Source of the DNA: Arthrobacter sp. Soil764
GTDB taxonomy: Bacteria > Actinomycetota > Actinomycetes > Actinomycetales > Micrococcaceae
Assembly: GCF_001428075.1 (NCBI RefSeq)
Contig: NZ_LMSI01000003.1
Span: 1 to 64,000 of the forward strand
Reading direction: 5' to 3'
DNA length: 64,000 nt
Made by a program: the position numbers and the translations under genes. Below the pieces are notes generated by a model. The model worked only from the letters and a program-made list of their open reading frames with translations. It was not told the origin of the DNA and did no database searches. Numbering within the stretch: position 1 is the stretch's first letter; each line of letters begins with the position of its first letter. Positions 10,089-19,259 of the stretch are shown one piece after another.

Positions 10089-10104
10089 GCTAATGCGTAT
10101 TATC
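10089..10104. promoter_or_regulatory. Probable LacI operator
   Basis: GCTAATGCGTATTATC, a nearly palindromic site of the pattern GATAATR-NN-YATTATC, about 20 bases upstream of the first lacI-type gene. The pattern recurs at 10121, 11860 and 11903. Confidence 0.6.
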
Positions 10105-10120
10105 GGATGGTGTACATCAC

Positions 10121-10136
10121 GATAATGCGTATGATC
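10121..10136. promoter_or_regulatory. Probable LacI operator
   Basis: GATAATGCGTATGATC, a second copy of the same palindrome, 32 bases from the first (three helical turns), which suits cooperative binding by a LacI-type tetramer or by two dimers. Confidence 0.6.
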
Positions 10137-10787
10137 CGATATTTCAATAGGGTGTCCCATGTTCCGTTCACGATGGGGGCGGTCGGAGCTACAGCTTGGT
10201 GGTGGATATGCAAACAGGCCTGTGGACACAGGCTCTAACCAGCTCAAAACGACTGCGAGTCATCGGACGACCGGCACTGAACGGCCAAGCCTCTCAGGCG
10301 GGCGTGATCGCCTTTTTAACCCTACGGAGCGGGAGAGTAAGTGAGATTACTCCCAGGCGAAGTGGATGAAATCCGCTACCTTAATCACGGGATGGAAGAG
10401 GGTGCATCCAGTTTCATCAGCTATCGCTGCACTATGTCGGTATGGGAGGAAACGGGATAGTGTGCTCGAGTCCCACCTTCAGGCTCACGCCTCCCTTCCC
10501 CAGCTGCAGCGGCAACTTTTCCGATAGCGTTAGAGGAGATCCGGAGCGTCGCGCGGAATGCGCCAAGCTTGATGCTTCGCTCCTGGCGGCCGCCAAGGTT
10601 GCGAATTCGTCCAGCTGCGTCCCGCCGGAGAGGATAAGGGCGCTGCTGACAACCGGCGTCAATCACCCATGCGGCGGGAGTCCACGAAAATCTCCTGGCC
10701 AGCAACATCGAATATCTGGCCCACCTCCCGTGGGGGCGGTGAGGCAGAGCCGGGCGGGATCATCTCAGCGCCGGCTCTTATCTGCAT
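10137..10787. other. Intergenic region between the two lacI-type genes
   Basis: About 650 bases with no convincing gene. Plus-strand frames at 10159-10344 and 10442-10864 and minus-strand frames at 10421-10708 overlap each other and have no family features. Only the operators at the left edge can be interpreted. Confidence 0.5.
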
Positions 10788-11837
10788 TCACCGGTAACTC
10801 CTCACCGATGGCACGCCGAGGGTTCTTCCCGGAAGCACAGTGCACTCCAGCAGCTGCCTGGTAGACAACGTCGGCCCCTGCACCCCTTTGAGTATTTGAT
10901 CGAGAAGGGCTACAGCGCGCGCCCCAAGCTCGGTGCGCGGAGCGCTGAAACAGGTAAAATCAACCCCACACCCGCCTTTACGATCCCGCTCACCGAGGAC
11001 CACAAATGACAGGTCATCAGGAACGGCGACGCCGTCGGCGGCAGCGAGGGCGTAGAGCTCTTCTGCGTCCTTGGGATCCTCAACAAAGAGGATGGTAGCC
11101 CCTCCTGCTCGCACGCGCCGCCACACCTCAGCCAAACCGACTGCCGTAGTCTCTGCCTGTGTCAGGGCAATGCCCGCAGCTGCCAGTTCGTCCGTCAGAG
11201 CGTCGTGCCTGTCACGGGAGGATTCGCCAGCGAGAGACAGCCTGGCGTAGAAAGCAGCCGAATGGCCGGCCTCAATGGCTTGACGAGCCAGTTCGCGAGT
11301 GGGCGTGCCATAGTCAACACCAACATAGGCTATGCCTTCAACATCGCGGCGGCCGATAGCAACGAACTTGTACCCGCTGTCCCGGAGCTTGGCAAGCTCG
11401 CCGTTGTCCATCTTCCGACCCAGCAGTATGCACCCGTCAGCCAGGCGGAGCCGGCTATTTTCATGGAATATCCGGCGGCGCCCATCAACCAGCGGAGCAC
11501 TGGTGAACATCAACAAGTCCAGGCCCAAAGCCTCGGCTGCACTCTCTACGCCGGTCAGCAAGGGTGTATAGAAGTCTGAAGTTTCGTTGGGAAAGGCATG
11601 CTCGTAGGTGAACACACCGACAAGATTGTTCATCCCGCCCACCAAGCTGCGGGCAACAGGATCGGCAACATAAGTCGTCGCTTTAATGACGTCAAGGACA
11701 CGTTTGCGCGTCTCTTCCGGTATGCGCACACCATTGTCGGTACGGCCGTTCAGCACAAGCGAAACAGTCGCCTGACTCACCCCTGCGAGTTCCGCAATCT
11801 TGCGCTGCGTAACTCTCCCCCCTTGGCTCGACGTCAT
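10788..11837 (-). CDS. LacI-family transcriptional regulator, second paralogue
   Basis: 349 aa with a helix-turn-helix (RKIAELAGVSQATVSLVLNGR) and a sugar-sensing domain. It is closely similar to the regulator at 9007-10068 along its length; shared segments include KATTYVADP/RATTYVADP, GVFTYE, DFYTPLLTG, DLLMFTSAP and ADGCILLG. This indicates a tandem duplication. It is divergent from the PL8 lyase gene, and sites at 11860-11875 and 11903-11918 in the shared promoter region fit the same operator pattern, so it probably controls the lyase and itself. Confidence 0.92.
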   Translation of the reverse strand: MTSSQGGRVTQRKIAELAGVSQATVSLVLNGRTDNGVRIPEETRKRVLDVIKATTYVADPVARSLVGGMNNLVGVFTYEHAFPNETSDFYTPLLTGVESAAEALGLDLLMFTSAPLVDGRRRIFHENSRLRLADGCILLGRKMDNGELAKLRDSGYKFVAIGRRDVEGIAYVGVDYGTPTRELARQAIEAGHSAAFYARLSLAGESSRDRHDALTDELAAAGIALTQAETTAVGLAEVWRRVRAGGATILFVEDPKDAEELYALAAADGVAVPDDLSFVVLGERDRKGGCGVDFTCFSAPRTELGARAVALLDQILKGVQGPTLSTRQLLECTVLPGRTLGVPSVRSYR

Positions 11838-11859
11838 CGACGTTCCTTTCCAAGCACCT

Positions 11860-11875
11860 GATAATACAAATCATC
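11860..11875. promoter_or_regulatory. Probable LacI operator half-conserved site
   Basis: GATAATACAAATCATC; the left half is identical to the consensus and the right half is looser. It lies 22 bases upstream of the second lacI-type gene. Confidence 0.45.
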
Positions 11876-11902
11876 ATAGAGGAGCCGCAGTCCTTCCCCC
11901 GT

Positions 11903-11918
11903 GATAATAGGTATTATC
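11903..11918. promoter_or_regulatory. Probable LacI operator upstream of the PL8 lyase
   Basis: GATAATAGGTATTATC: both 7-base arms are perfectly complementary around a GG centre. It sits between the divergent lacI-type and lyase genes and is the best-conserved copy of the operator pattern. Confidence 0.65.
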
Positions 11919-12025
11919 CTCTTGACGGTTCAAGCCGGGCACTGGAGCATCTAAGGATCGGGGGATAGGGAGCCGGTCACGTACTTGGGCGGATTGGCCA
12001 TCACCTCATCACGTAAGGGGCCGCT

Positions 12026-14449
12026 ATGTCGCCTACAGATTCCATGCCGTTCTCAGATGCCTTTTCGAGGGGCGCGTCTCTTAGTCCAGGGGTTTCCCGG
12101 CGTTCGCTGATACTTGCGGGTGCAGCCGCGGTCCCCATGCTGGCAGTCGGCGCGCTGTTTACGGCGCCAGCCCGGGCTGCGACGGCCACGGATTTTGACC
12201 AGGTCCGCACGCAGTGGCGCGCAACCCTGGTTTCGAACTACGACCTCTCCGACTCTACGGTCCAGCAATATGTCACGGCATCAGCAGCGGAAGCACAATC
12301 CTTATGGGACAGCTTATCGACTGCCTCCAACCGCACCTACCTGTGGGCCGACCTCAACAGCAGTAGCGTTTCAGCGATTCAACGGAACAACATGGGCCGG
12401 CTTCGGACGCTGGCTCTCGCGTTGAAGTCTCCTGGATCCTCCCTCTACGAAAACACGCAACTGAAGGCCGACATCGTCTCTGCCCTCGATTGGTTCCTGA
12501 ACAACAAATACGGTGTCACCAATCAGTATGACAACTGGTGGGACTTCCAAATCGGCATTCCCCTGGCGCTCAACGACTTCTGCGTCTTGCTGTACGAGGA
12601 CCTTTCAGCCACCCTGGTCGCTACAGCGATGGCTGCCATCAAACGGTATGCACCGACACCCACTATCACCGCAGGCAGCACCTCCACCGGAGCAAACCGC
12701 AACTGGGCCTGCTCGATAGCTATAGTCCGCGGTGCCCTCAGTCAGGACAGTGCCACGATTTCTGGTGCAATGACGGCTTACGCGGCAATCTTCCCTTACG
12801 TCTCGACCGGTGACGGCTTCTATACAGACGGCGGCTTCATTCAACACCAGTATTTCTCCTACAACGGGGGATACGCCGTCTCACTCCTGCAGTACCTCAC
12901 ATACTCCATGGTCGCCACCTTGGGCACTCCATGGGCTTTCAATGCTGCACAGATCGCTGAAGTCTACGACTGGGTGCAGCAGAATTATGTCCCCTGGATT
13001 TTCGGGGGTGCCTTTATGGACATGACTCGGGGCAGAGGAATATCGCGGTTCTACGAGACCGACCACCGGGTAGGGAGGCTAGCAATCGCCACGCTGCTAC
13101 AGCTCGCGTCCGTATTTCCCGCCGCTCAAGCCCTTGTCGTTCGGGGGCAGTGCAAGGGTTGGATCAACGCCGACCAGTTCCTTCCGTTCTTTGTCTACGA
13201 CAGTGTCCCGATCGAACAGGTACGGCTGCCCTCCATTGTGAATGGACGAGCTGTCGTGGCCGATACGAACATTCCGTCAGCGGCCGAATCAACACAGAGC
13301 GTCGTGGCAACATCCATGGCCAGAGCAGTCCACCGCCGGCCGACATTCGCCTACGCTGTGGCAATGGACAGCACGGTGATCAAGCCCTACGAGAGCGGCA
13401 GCGAGAATCGTCTCGGTTGGTACACCGGAGAGGGAGCGGTCTACCTGAACCTTTCCAGTCAGAACGCACACTGGGCCAACCAATATTGGTCCACGGCCAA
13501 CAAGTACCGCATTCCCGGCACCACCGTCGGGACAACACCCTTGTCTCCAGCAGCAACACGCACGTCGCTCAATACGTGGGCGGGCGGCGCCTTACTCGAT
13601 GGGAATATTGCACTTGGCATGGGACTTAAACCAGCCTCCCAGACACTGAGCGGGCGCAAATCCTGGTTCTGCATGGACGACGCGATCGTGTGCCTCGGCG
13701 GTGCCATCAGCAGCACAGATGGCGACACCGTAGAGACCATAATTGAGAACCGTAACATTGGCCCCAATGGCGCAATCGTTCCTATCCTCAATGGAACATC
13801 CGTGCTGACTACGCCAAGCCCAACCCCGAGCTCCTTCACTGCCAACTGGGTTTGGATTCCCAATGTTGGCGGCTACGTGTTCACCCCAGGAACATCGATT
13901 AAGGCGTTGCGGGAAGATCGCACAGGCAAGTGGACCGACATGGACAACCGCGGCGTCTACGATGACACGACCACTTACAGCCGACGATTCATCACGCTAT
14001 GGATAGATCACGGAGTGAATCCAAGCAACAGCACCTACTCCTACATTCAGTTGCCCGCGGCAACCCAAGCGCAAACCTCGAGCATGGCATCCTCTAACGA
14101 CATCACCGTGGTTGCCAACAACAACGATGTCCAAGCCGCCACCCGTACGAGCACCGGCGCCACCATGATTAATTTCTGGTCACCTACACCCCCGAAGACT
14201 GCGGGCATTCAGTCCAACAACAGGGCATCCATCGTCACCACACGCAAAAACGGGCAGCTCTCGATCGCCGTCACCGATCCCACACAAAAGGTCACCGGTC
14301 CCGTAACGGTAACCATCGACGGGCCGGCCACCAGCATCCTGCAAACCGACCCTGGAATCACTGTCCTGGCGCTAAGTCCCAATGTCCAGATCTCGTTTAA
14401 CGCATCCGGACTAGCAGGTAAGTCCCTGGTCGCACGATTTGCTGTCTAA
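12026..14449 (+). CDS. Secreted PL8-family polysaccharide lyase (hyaluronate/chondroitin/xanthan lyase type)
   Basis: 807 aa. A twin-arginine-type leader (SRRSLILAG, hydrophobic core, cleavage near PARA) indicates export. An alpha/alpha toroid domain is followed by beta-sandwich domains, the usual PL8 arrangement. Catalytic residues align with the pneumococcal hyaluronate lyase triad: N224 (GANRNW), H274 (FIQHQ) and Y283, with the same spacing of 50 and 9 residues; DMTRGRGISR gives the conserved arginines. PL8 enzymes cleave uronic-acid or pyruvylated-mannose polymers by beta-elimination. Which polymer is cut cannot be told; the neighbouring acetyl esterase hints at an acetylated one. AGGGG lies five bases before the ATG. 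Confidence 0.93.
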   Translation: MSPTDSMPFSDAFSRGASLSPGVSRRSLILAGAAAVPMLAVGALFTAPARAATATDFDQVRTQWRATLVSNYDLSDSTVQQYVTASAAEAQSLWDSLSTASNRTYLWADLNSSSVSAIQRNNMGRLRTLALALKSPGSSLYENTQLKADIVSALDWFLNNKYGVTNQYDNWWDFQIGIPLALNDFCVLLYEDLSATLVATAMAAIKRYAPTPTITAGSTSTGANRNWACSIAIVRGALSQDSATISGAMTAYAAIFPYVSTGDGFYTDGGFIQHQYFSYNGGYAVSLLQYLTYSMVATLGTPWAFNAAQIAEVYDWVQQNYVPWIFGGAFMDMTRGRGISRFYETDHRVGRLAIATLLQLASVFPAAQALVVRGQCKGWINADQFLPFFVYDSVPIEQVRLPSIVNGRAVVADTNIPSAAESTQSVVATSMARAVHRRPTFAYAVAMDSTVIKPYESGSENRLGWYTGEGAVYLNLSSQNAHWANQYWSTANKYRIPGTTVGTTPLSPAATRTSLNTWAGGALLDGNIALGMGLKPASQTLSGRKSWFCMDDAIVCLGGAISSTDGDTVETIIENRNIGPNGAIVPILNGTSVLTTPSPTPSSFTANWVWIPNVGGYVFTPGTSIKALREDRTGKWTDMDNRGVYDDTTTYSRRFITLWIDHGVNPSNSTYSYIQLPAATQAQTSSMASSNDITVVANNNDVQAATRTSTGATMINFWSPTPPKTAGIQSNNRASIVTTRKNGQLSIAVTDPTQKVTGPVTVTIDGPATSILQTDPGITVLALSPNVQISFNASGLAGKSLVARFAV

Positions 14450-14983
14450 CAGGACGAATCGTCAGAAGATGTCCGTGACAGAGAGCCTTCGATTGTGCGG
14501 CGCGGCTGAAAAAACGGCCAGCGGGGTGCTCTTCTGAGCCAGCATGCCGGCCGGCTCGCCTCCTCTGGTCCTCATAGCCATGACGATCAGAGGAGGCCGA
14601 GACGGTGAGGGCCTTTCGGCCTGAAATTCACTGGCTTGTCGCCCGGAGTGAAGTTATCGACCATTTTTCCCAGCCCGGTTTCCAGCCTGATCCGTTTGCA
14701 CGCCGCGTTCACTTACCGCTTGCAAGCCAGCATCCCATTGCCGCTGCCGCTGAGTTCCCTTGTCATAGGACACAGCCACGGACTTAGAGGCAGAATCTGG
14801 GCGGCTTAGGTCATTCTTGCGGCAAGTAGGCCCTTCTACTTCCACCCCCACTGGTTCACCAGCACGGCGCGTCTTGCTCGTGCACGTTTGTGCAAGTCGC
14901 TTGACCCGATTTTCCGCCACTTCGAACAATGGTGGGGAACCCGCCGGCTGCCTTGCTGGCATCCCCAAAGCCAAGGAAGTCTT
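14450..14983. other. Intergenic region between the PL8 lyase and glpD
   Basis: About 530 bases without a convincing gene. It contains an inverted repeat with perfect 10-base arms (14558-14567 and 14588-14597) and, at its right end, the glpD ribosome site (AAGGAAG at 14973-14979). Confidence 0.5.
14558..14597. terminator. Inverted repeat, possible terminator
   Basis: GCCTCCTCTG and its perfect complement CAGAGGAGGC are separated by 20 bases, about 110 bases after the lyase stop codon. No T-tract follows, as is common in high-GC actinobacteria. Confidence 0.35.
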
Positions 14984-16870
14984 TTGAGTCCCGATAATTC
15001 ATCTTTCAAATCGCGCCCGGTTGCACGAGTTGGTGCGGAACGAAATTCCATTCAAAGCCTGCGCCGCCGCCCCCACGCGAAGGTACTGGTGGTGGGTGGT
15101 GGCATCAACGGCGTGGGCACCTTCCGCGACCTGGCGCTGCAGGGCGTTGATGTGGCCCTGGTGGAGCGCGGCGACTACTGCCAGGGAGCCAGTGGCGCGT
15201 CCTCGCACATGATCCACGGCGGCATCCGCTACCTGGAGAACGGCGAGTTCCGCCTGGTCCGGGAGTCAGTGGTGGAACGCAACCGCCTGCTGAAGATTGC
15301 CCCGCACTACGTCAAGCCCTTGCAGACAACCATTCCGATCTTCAGCACGTTCTCCGGGATCCTGTCTGCACCGCTGCGCTTCCTGACCCACAAGCAGCAG
15401 GGCAAGCCGAAGGAGCGCGGTGCTTTCCTGATCAAGGTCGGCCTTAGCCTTTACGATTCGTTCTCCAGGGACGGCGGCACGGTGCCCCGGCACCAGTTCC
15501 GCGCGCACAAGGCAGCCCTCGAGGAGCTGCCGGCCCTGCGGCCCGACGTCAAATACACCGCCACGTATTTTGACGCCTCGGTCCATAACCCGGAGCGGCT
15601 GACCCTTGATGTCCTGCAGGACGGCGAGAAGGCCGGCCGGGCGAACAAGGCCCAGGCCACCGGGGCACAGGGTGACACAGCCCGCGCCAGCAACTACCTC
15701 TCGCTGCAGTCCGTGTCTCCGGCGCCCAACCCCGGACCGGGCCGTGGCAGCACTGTCCGGCTGCGCGACGAACTCACCGGGAAAGAGTTCGACTTCACGG
15801 CTGACATCATCGTCAACACCACCGGGGCGTGGGTGGACCTCACCAACGAGTCCATGGGCGCGGCATCGTCCTTCATGGGCGGTACCAAGGGCTCGCACAT
15901 CGTGCTGGACCACCCCGGCCTCCTTGCCGCCTGCCGCGGACGCGAGATCTTCTTCGAGCACACCGATGGCCGGATCGTCCTCATCTACCCGATGGGCGAC
16001 CGGGTGCTGGTGGGCACCACCGACGTCGATGCGGACATGTCGGAGGATGCCGTCTGCACGGACGAGGAGATCCAGTATTTCTTCGACCTGATCGGCCACG
16101 TCTTTCCCTCGATCGACGTGACGCCGGACGATATTGTCTACACGTTCTCCGGTGTGCGCCCTCTGCCAAGCCATGACGCCACCCAGCCCGGCTTCGTCTC
16201 CCGGGACTACCGCATCGAACGGCGCGCCTCGGGGCAGGACGGAAACGGCGCCCTCGTTTTGAGCCTGGTGGGTGGCAAGTGGACAACGTTCCGCGCCCTC
16301 GCCGAGCACCTGACCAATGAGGTCCTCTCCGAACTCGGTGTCCAGCGCAAGGTCTCGACGGCGCAGCTCCCCATCGGCGGCGGCGCCGGCTTCCCCGCAG
16401 ATGAAGCGGGCGTGCAGAAGTGGATCAAGGCGCACATGGCGGAGGGCCGGGACGCAGACCGCACCGCCGGACTGCTCACCCGCTACGGCACCCGCGCCGA
16501 AGACGTGATCGCCTACCTCGACGCCGAGCCCGACCACGTCCTGCGGTCCACCCGGGAACTCAGTGTCCGTGAACTGGAGTTCATGGCGGCCAACGAGCAG
16601 GTCGGACACCTGGTGGATGTATTCATCCGGCGTACCTCCCTGGCCTTCCGCGGCCTGGTCACCGATGAGCTCCTCAACGAAGTGGCCGAGGTGCTCTCAA
16701 CCCCCCTTGGTTGGCGTGCGGGAGACCGGAACGCAGAAATGCTGCATGCGAAGTACGTGCTGCAGCGTTTTCATCGCGTGGAAACGGATAACCAGAAGGT
16801 TGAACAGGCCTACCGGCGGGATCACAACGCCTCGCTACCCCAAGCTATCTCACTGAAAAAGGACCAATAA
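14984..16870 (+). CDS. glpD: Glycerol-3-phosphate dehydrogenase (FAD-dependent, GlpD)
   Basis: Membrane-associated flavoenzyme oxidising glycerol-3-phosphate to dihydroxyacetone phosphate with electrons passed to quinone. From the TTG at 14984 (AAGGAAG just upstream) it has 628 aa; the open frame continues upstream to 14888 without a ribosome site, and the conserved sequence begins only after the TTG. Visible are the FAD fold (KVLVVGGGINGVGTF), the GlpD signature GASGASSHMIHGGIRYLE, a GTTDVDAD segment, and the C-terminal helical domain. It is followed 17 bases later by the glpF remnant and then glpK, forming a glycerol operon. Confidence 0.93.
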   Translation: MSPDNSSFKSRPVARVGAERNSIQSLRRRPHAKVLVVGGGINGVGTFRDLALQGVDVALVERGDYCQGASGASSHMIHGGIRYLENGEFRLVRESVVERNRLLKIAPHYVKPLQTTIPIFSTFSGILSAPLRFLTHKQQGKPKERGAFLIKVGLSLYDSFSRDGGTVPRHQFRAHKAALEELPALRPDVKYTATYFDASVHNPERLTLDVLQDGEKAGRANKAQATGAQGDTARASNYLSLQSVSPAPNPGPGRGSTVRLRDELTGKEFDFTADIIVNTTGAWVDLTNESMGAASSFMGGTKGSHIVLDHPGLLAACRGREIFFEHTDGRIVLIYPMGDRVLVGTTDVDADMSEDAVCTDEEIQYFFDLIGHVFPSIDVTPDDIVYTFSGVRPLPSHDATQPGFVSRDYRIERRASGQDGNGALVLSLVGGKWTTFRALAEHLTNEVLSELGVQRKVSTAQLPIGGGAGFPADEAGVQKWIKAHMAEGRDADRTAGLLTRYGTRAEDVIAYLDAEPDHVLRSTRELSVRELEFMAANEQVGHLVDVFIRRTSLAFRGLVTDELLNEVAEVLSTPLGWRAGDRNAEMLHAKYVLQRFHRVETDNQKVEQAYRRDHNASLPQAISLKKDQ

Positions 16871-16887
16871 CAAAGAAGGAGTCAAAG

Positions 16888-17626
16888 ATGTCTCTAGGAA
16901 TAGTCTTCCTCTCCGAAGTCTTTGGCACGGGCATGCTGACCCTGTTGGGTTGCGGCGTCGTTGCCAACGTGGCTTAAAGGCAACAACGGCGGTTTCCTCA
17001 TGGTCACCTGGGGGTGGGGAATCGCCGTCTTCGCGGGTGTCTTCGTCGCCGCCAAGTCGGGCGCGCACCTGAACCCCGCCGTAACGCTCGGGTTGCTGCT
17101 CAACGGCAAGGCCGAGTACGCGCCGGGGGTCGCCATCGATTTCGCTTCCACCCTGACCTACTTCGCCGGTGAGATGGTGGGTGCATTCCTCGGTGCGGTG
17201 GTCTGCTGGCTCGCATACAAGCAGCATTTTGATGACGAGCCGGAACCCGCGGGCAAGCTCGGCGTCTTCTCCACCGGACCGGCCATCCGGTCCACGCCCT
17301 GGAATGTCATCACCGAAGTCATCGGCACTTTTGTGCTGGTCTTCGTCATTCTTACCCTCGGGGGCACCCCCTCCGGCCTCGGTCCGCTCGCAGTTGCGCT
17401 GCTCGTGGTCGGTATCGGTGTTTCCCTCGGTGGTCCTACCGGCTACGCCATCAACCCCGCCCGTGACCTCGGGCCCCGGATTGCCCACTTCGTGCTTCCC
17501 ATCAAGGGCAAGGGCTCCAGCGACTGGGCCTACTCGTGGGTGCCGGTCGTAGGGCCACTGGTTGGCGGTGCGCTCGGCGGCTTGATGGCACGACTTGTTC
17601 CCATCATCGTCACGGCCGCATCCTGA
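16888..17626 (+). pseudogene. glpF: Glycerol facilitator (aquaglyceroporin), frameshifted
   Basis: The first frame (ATG 16888, AAGGAG upstream) encodes MSLGIVFLSEVFGTGMLTLL and then stops at TAA 16975-16977. The rest of the protein, including the first NPA motif (HLNPAV), transmembrane segments and a second motif NPARDLGPR, continues in the +1 frame to 17626. The junction reads GTGGCTTAAAGG; a loss of two bases relative to a GTG-GCN-CTT-AAA reading explains it. Because both halves are otherwise intact the lesion is either recent or a sequencing error. If real, glycerol would have to enter by diffusion or through another channel. Confidence 0.85.
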
Positions 17627-17666
17627 CCCGCACCACTCCAGCCATTAACAAGACAAGGACGTCATC

Positions 17667-19181
17667 ATGAACCAGTACGTAATCGCCATCGACCAGGGCA
17701 CCACCAGCACCCGCGCCATCATCTTTGACCACAGCGGGGCGATTGTCTCCTCCGGACAACTGGAGCACGAGCAGATCTTTCCGCAGGCTGGGTGGGTGGA
17801 GCACGATGCGACGGAGATCTGGACCAACACCCGTGAGGTCATTGGCTCAGCCCTCTCCAAGGCGAACCTGACACGGCACGATATTGCCGCCGTCGGGATC
17901 ACCAACCAGCGCGAGACCGCGGTGGTGTGGGACAAGACCACGGGCAAGCCGGTGTACAACGCCATCGTCTGGCAGGACACCCGCACCCAGGACATCGTGG
18001 ACGAACTGGGCAAGGACGGCGGCGCCGACCGCTTCAAGCAAAAGGTCGGCCTGCCACTGGCCACCTACTTCTCCGGTACCAAGATCAAATGGATCCTGGA
18101 CAACGTTGACGGTGCCCGCGAAAAGGCAGAGGCCGGTGACCTGGTCTTTGGCAACACGGACGCCTGGGTCCTGTGGAACCTGACCGGCGGTGTGGACGGC
18201 GGTGTCCACGTCACGGACGTGACCAACGCTTCCCGGACCCTGTTCATGGACCTCGAAACACTGCAGTGGGACGACGAAATCCTCGGGATTTTCGGCGTGC
18301 CGCGCAGCATGATGCCGGAGATCAAGTCCTCCTCTGAGGTTTACGGTGAAGTCCACGGCTCGCAGCTGCTGCGCGAGACGCCGGTGTCGGGCATCCTGGG
18401 CGACCAGCAGGCTGCCACCTTTGGACAGGCTGCATTCGAAGCCGGTGAGGCCAAGAACACCTACGGCACGGGCTGCTTCCTGATCTTCAACACGGGGGAG
18501 GAAATCGTCCACTCCAAGAACGGGCTCCTCACCACGGTGGGCTACAAGCTGGGCGACGCCAAGCCGCACTATGCCCTCGAGGGCTCCATCGCCGTCACCG
18601 GTTCCCTTATCCAGTGGCTCCGCGACAACCTGGGCATGATCAGCAGCGCCCCTGAGGTGGAAACCCTTGCGGCCGCCGTGAAAGACAACGGCGGCGTTTA
18701 CATTGTTCCTGCCTTCTCCGGCCTGTTTGCCCCGTACTGGCGCTCGGACGCCCGCGGTGCGATCGTGGGGCTGACACGGTTCGTCAACAAGAACCACATC
18801 GCCCGGGCGGCCCTGGAAGCCACCGCGTTCCAGACCCGCGAGGTGCTGGACGCGGTCAACGCGGACTCCGGCGTGCCGCTGAGCGAGCTGAAGGTCGACG
18901 GCGGCATGGTGGCCAACGACGCACTCATGCAGTTCCAGGCGGACATCCTGGGCGTCCCGGTCATCCGGCCAAAGGTCATCGAAACCACCGCGCTGGGAGC
19001 GGCCTACGCGGCAGGGCTGGCCGTTGGGTTCTGGAAGGACCTGGGCGAGTGCTCGGCCAACTGGGCCGAGGACAAGCGCTGGGAGCCCCAGATGGACCAG
19101 GCTGAACAGGACCGCCAGATGCGGCTCTGGAAGAAGGCCGTCACCAAGTCCATGGATTGGGTGGACGGGGACGTCCGGTAG
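17667..19181 (+). CDS. glpK: Glycerol kinase
   Basis: 504 aa, typical for GlpK. It phosphorylates glycerol with ATP to give glycerol-3-phosphate for GlpD. FGGY-kinase features are clear: the N-terminal [13 protein letters not shown] phosphate loop, [14 protein letters not shown], the [13 protein letters not shown] segment, [11 protein letters not shown] and [15 protein letters not shown] precedes the ATG. It is 40 bases downstream of the glpF remnant and followed by a strong hairpin at 19200-19227. Confidence 0.96.
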   Translation: MNQYVIAIDQGTTSTRAIIFDHSGAIVSSGQLEHEQIFPQAGWVEHDATEIWTNTREVIGSALSKANLTRHDIAAVGITNQRETAVVWDKTTGKPVYNAIVWQDTRTQDIVDELGKDGGADRFKQKVGLPLATYFSGTKIKWILDNVDGAREKAEAGDLVFGNTDAWVLWNLTGGVDGGVHVTDVTNASRTLFMDLETLQWDDEILGIFGVPRSMMPEIKSSSEVYGEVHGSQLLRETPVSGILGDQQAATFGQAAFEAGEAKNTYGTGCFLIFNTGEEIVHSKNGLLTTVGYKLGDAKPHYALEGSIAVTGSLIQWLRDNLGMISSAPEVETLAAAVKDNGGVYIVPAFSGLFAPYWRSDARGAIVGLTRFVNKNHIARAALEATAFQTREVLDAVNADSGVPLSELKVDGGMVANDALMQFQADILGVPVIRPKVIETTALGAAYAAGLAVGFWKDLGECSANWAEDKRWEPQMDQAEQDRQMRLWKKAVTKSMDWVDGDVR

Positions 19182-19199
19182 CGCCGATCAACTCCACGA

Positions 19200-19227
19200 G
19201 CCGCCCTGCCGATTCAGGCAGGGCGGC
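19200..19227 (+). terminator. Probable intrinsic terminator after glpK
   Basis: GCCGCCCTGCC and its perfect complement GGCAGGGCGGC (11-bp stem) surround a 6-base loop, 18 bases after the glpK stop codon. Confidence 0.7.
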
Positions 19228-19259
19228 CCACCATCTCCTAGCGCTCAAGAAGGAAACTT

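Noticed and set aside
10442..10864. 140-residue plus-strand frame between the lacI-type genes
   Set aside because: It overlaps the end of the second regulator and minus-strand frames, and shows no family pattern.
15266..16609. 447-residue minus-strand open frame opposite glpD
   Set aside because: It is the complement of a strongly conserved gene; Val/Gly/Asp-rich composition is typical of a shadow frame in high-GC DNA.
16960..16990. Programmed frameshifting as explanation for glpF
   Set aside because: The site resembles neither the classical slippery heptamer nor the CTT-TGA release-factor site, and glpF families are not known for recoding; mutation or error is simpler.
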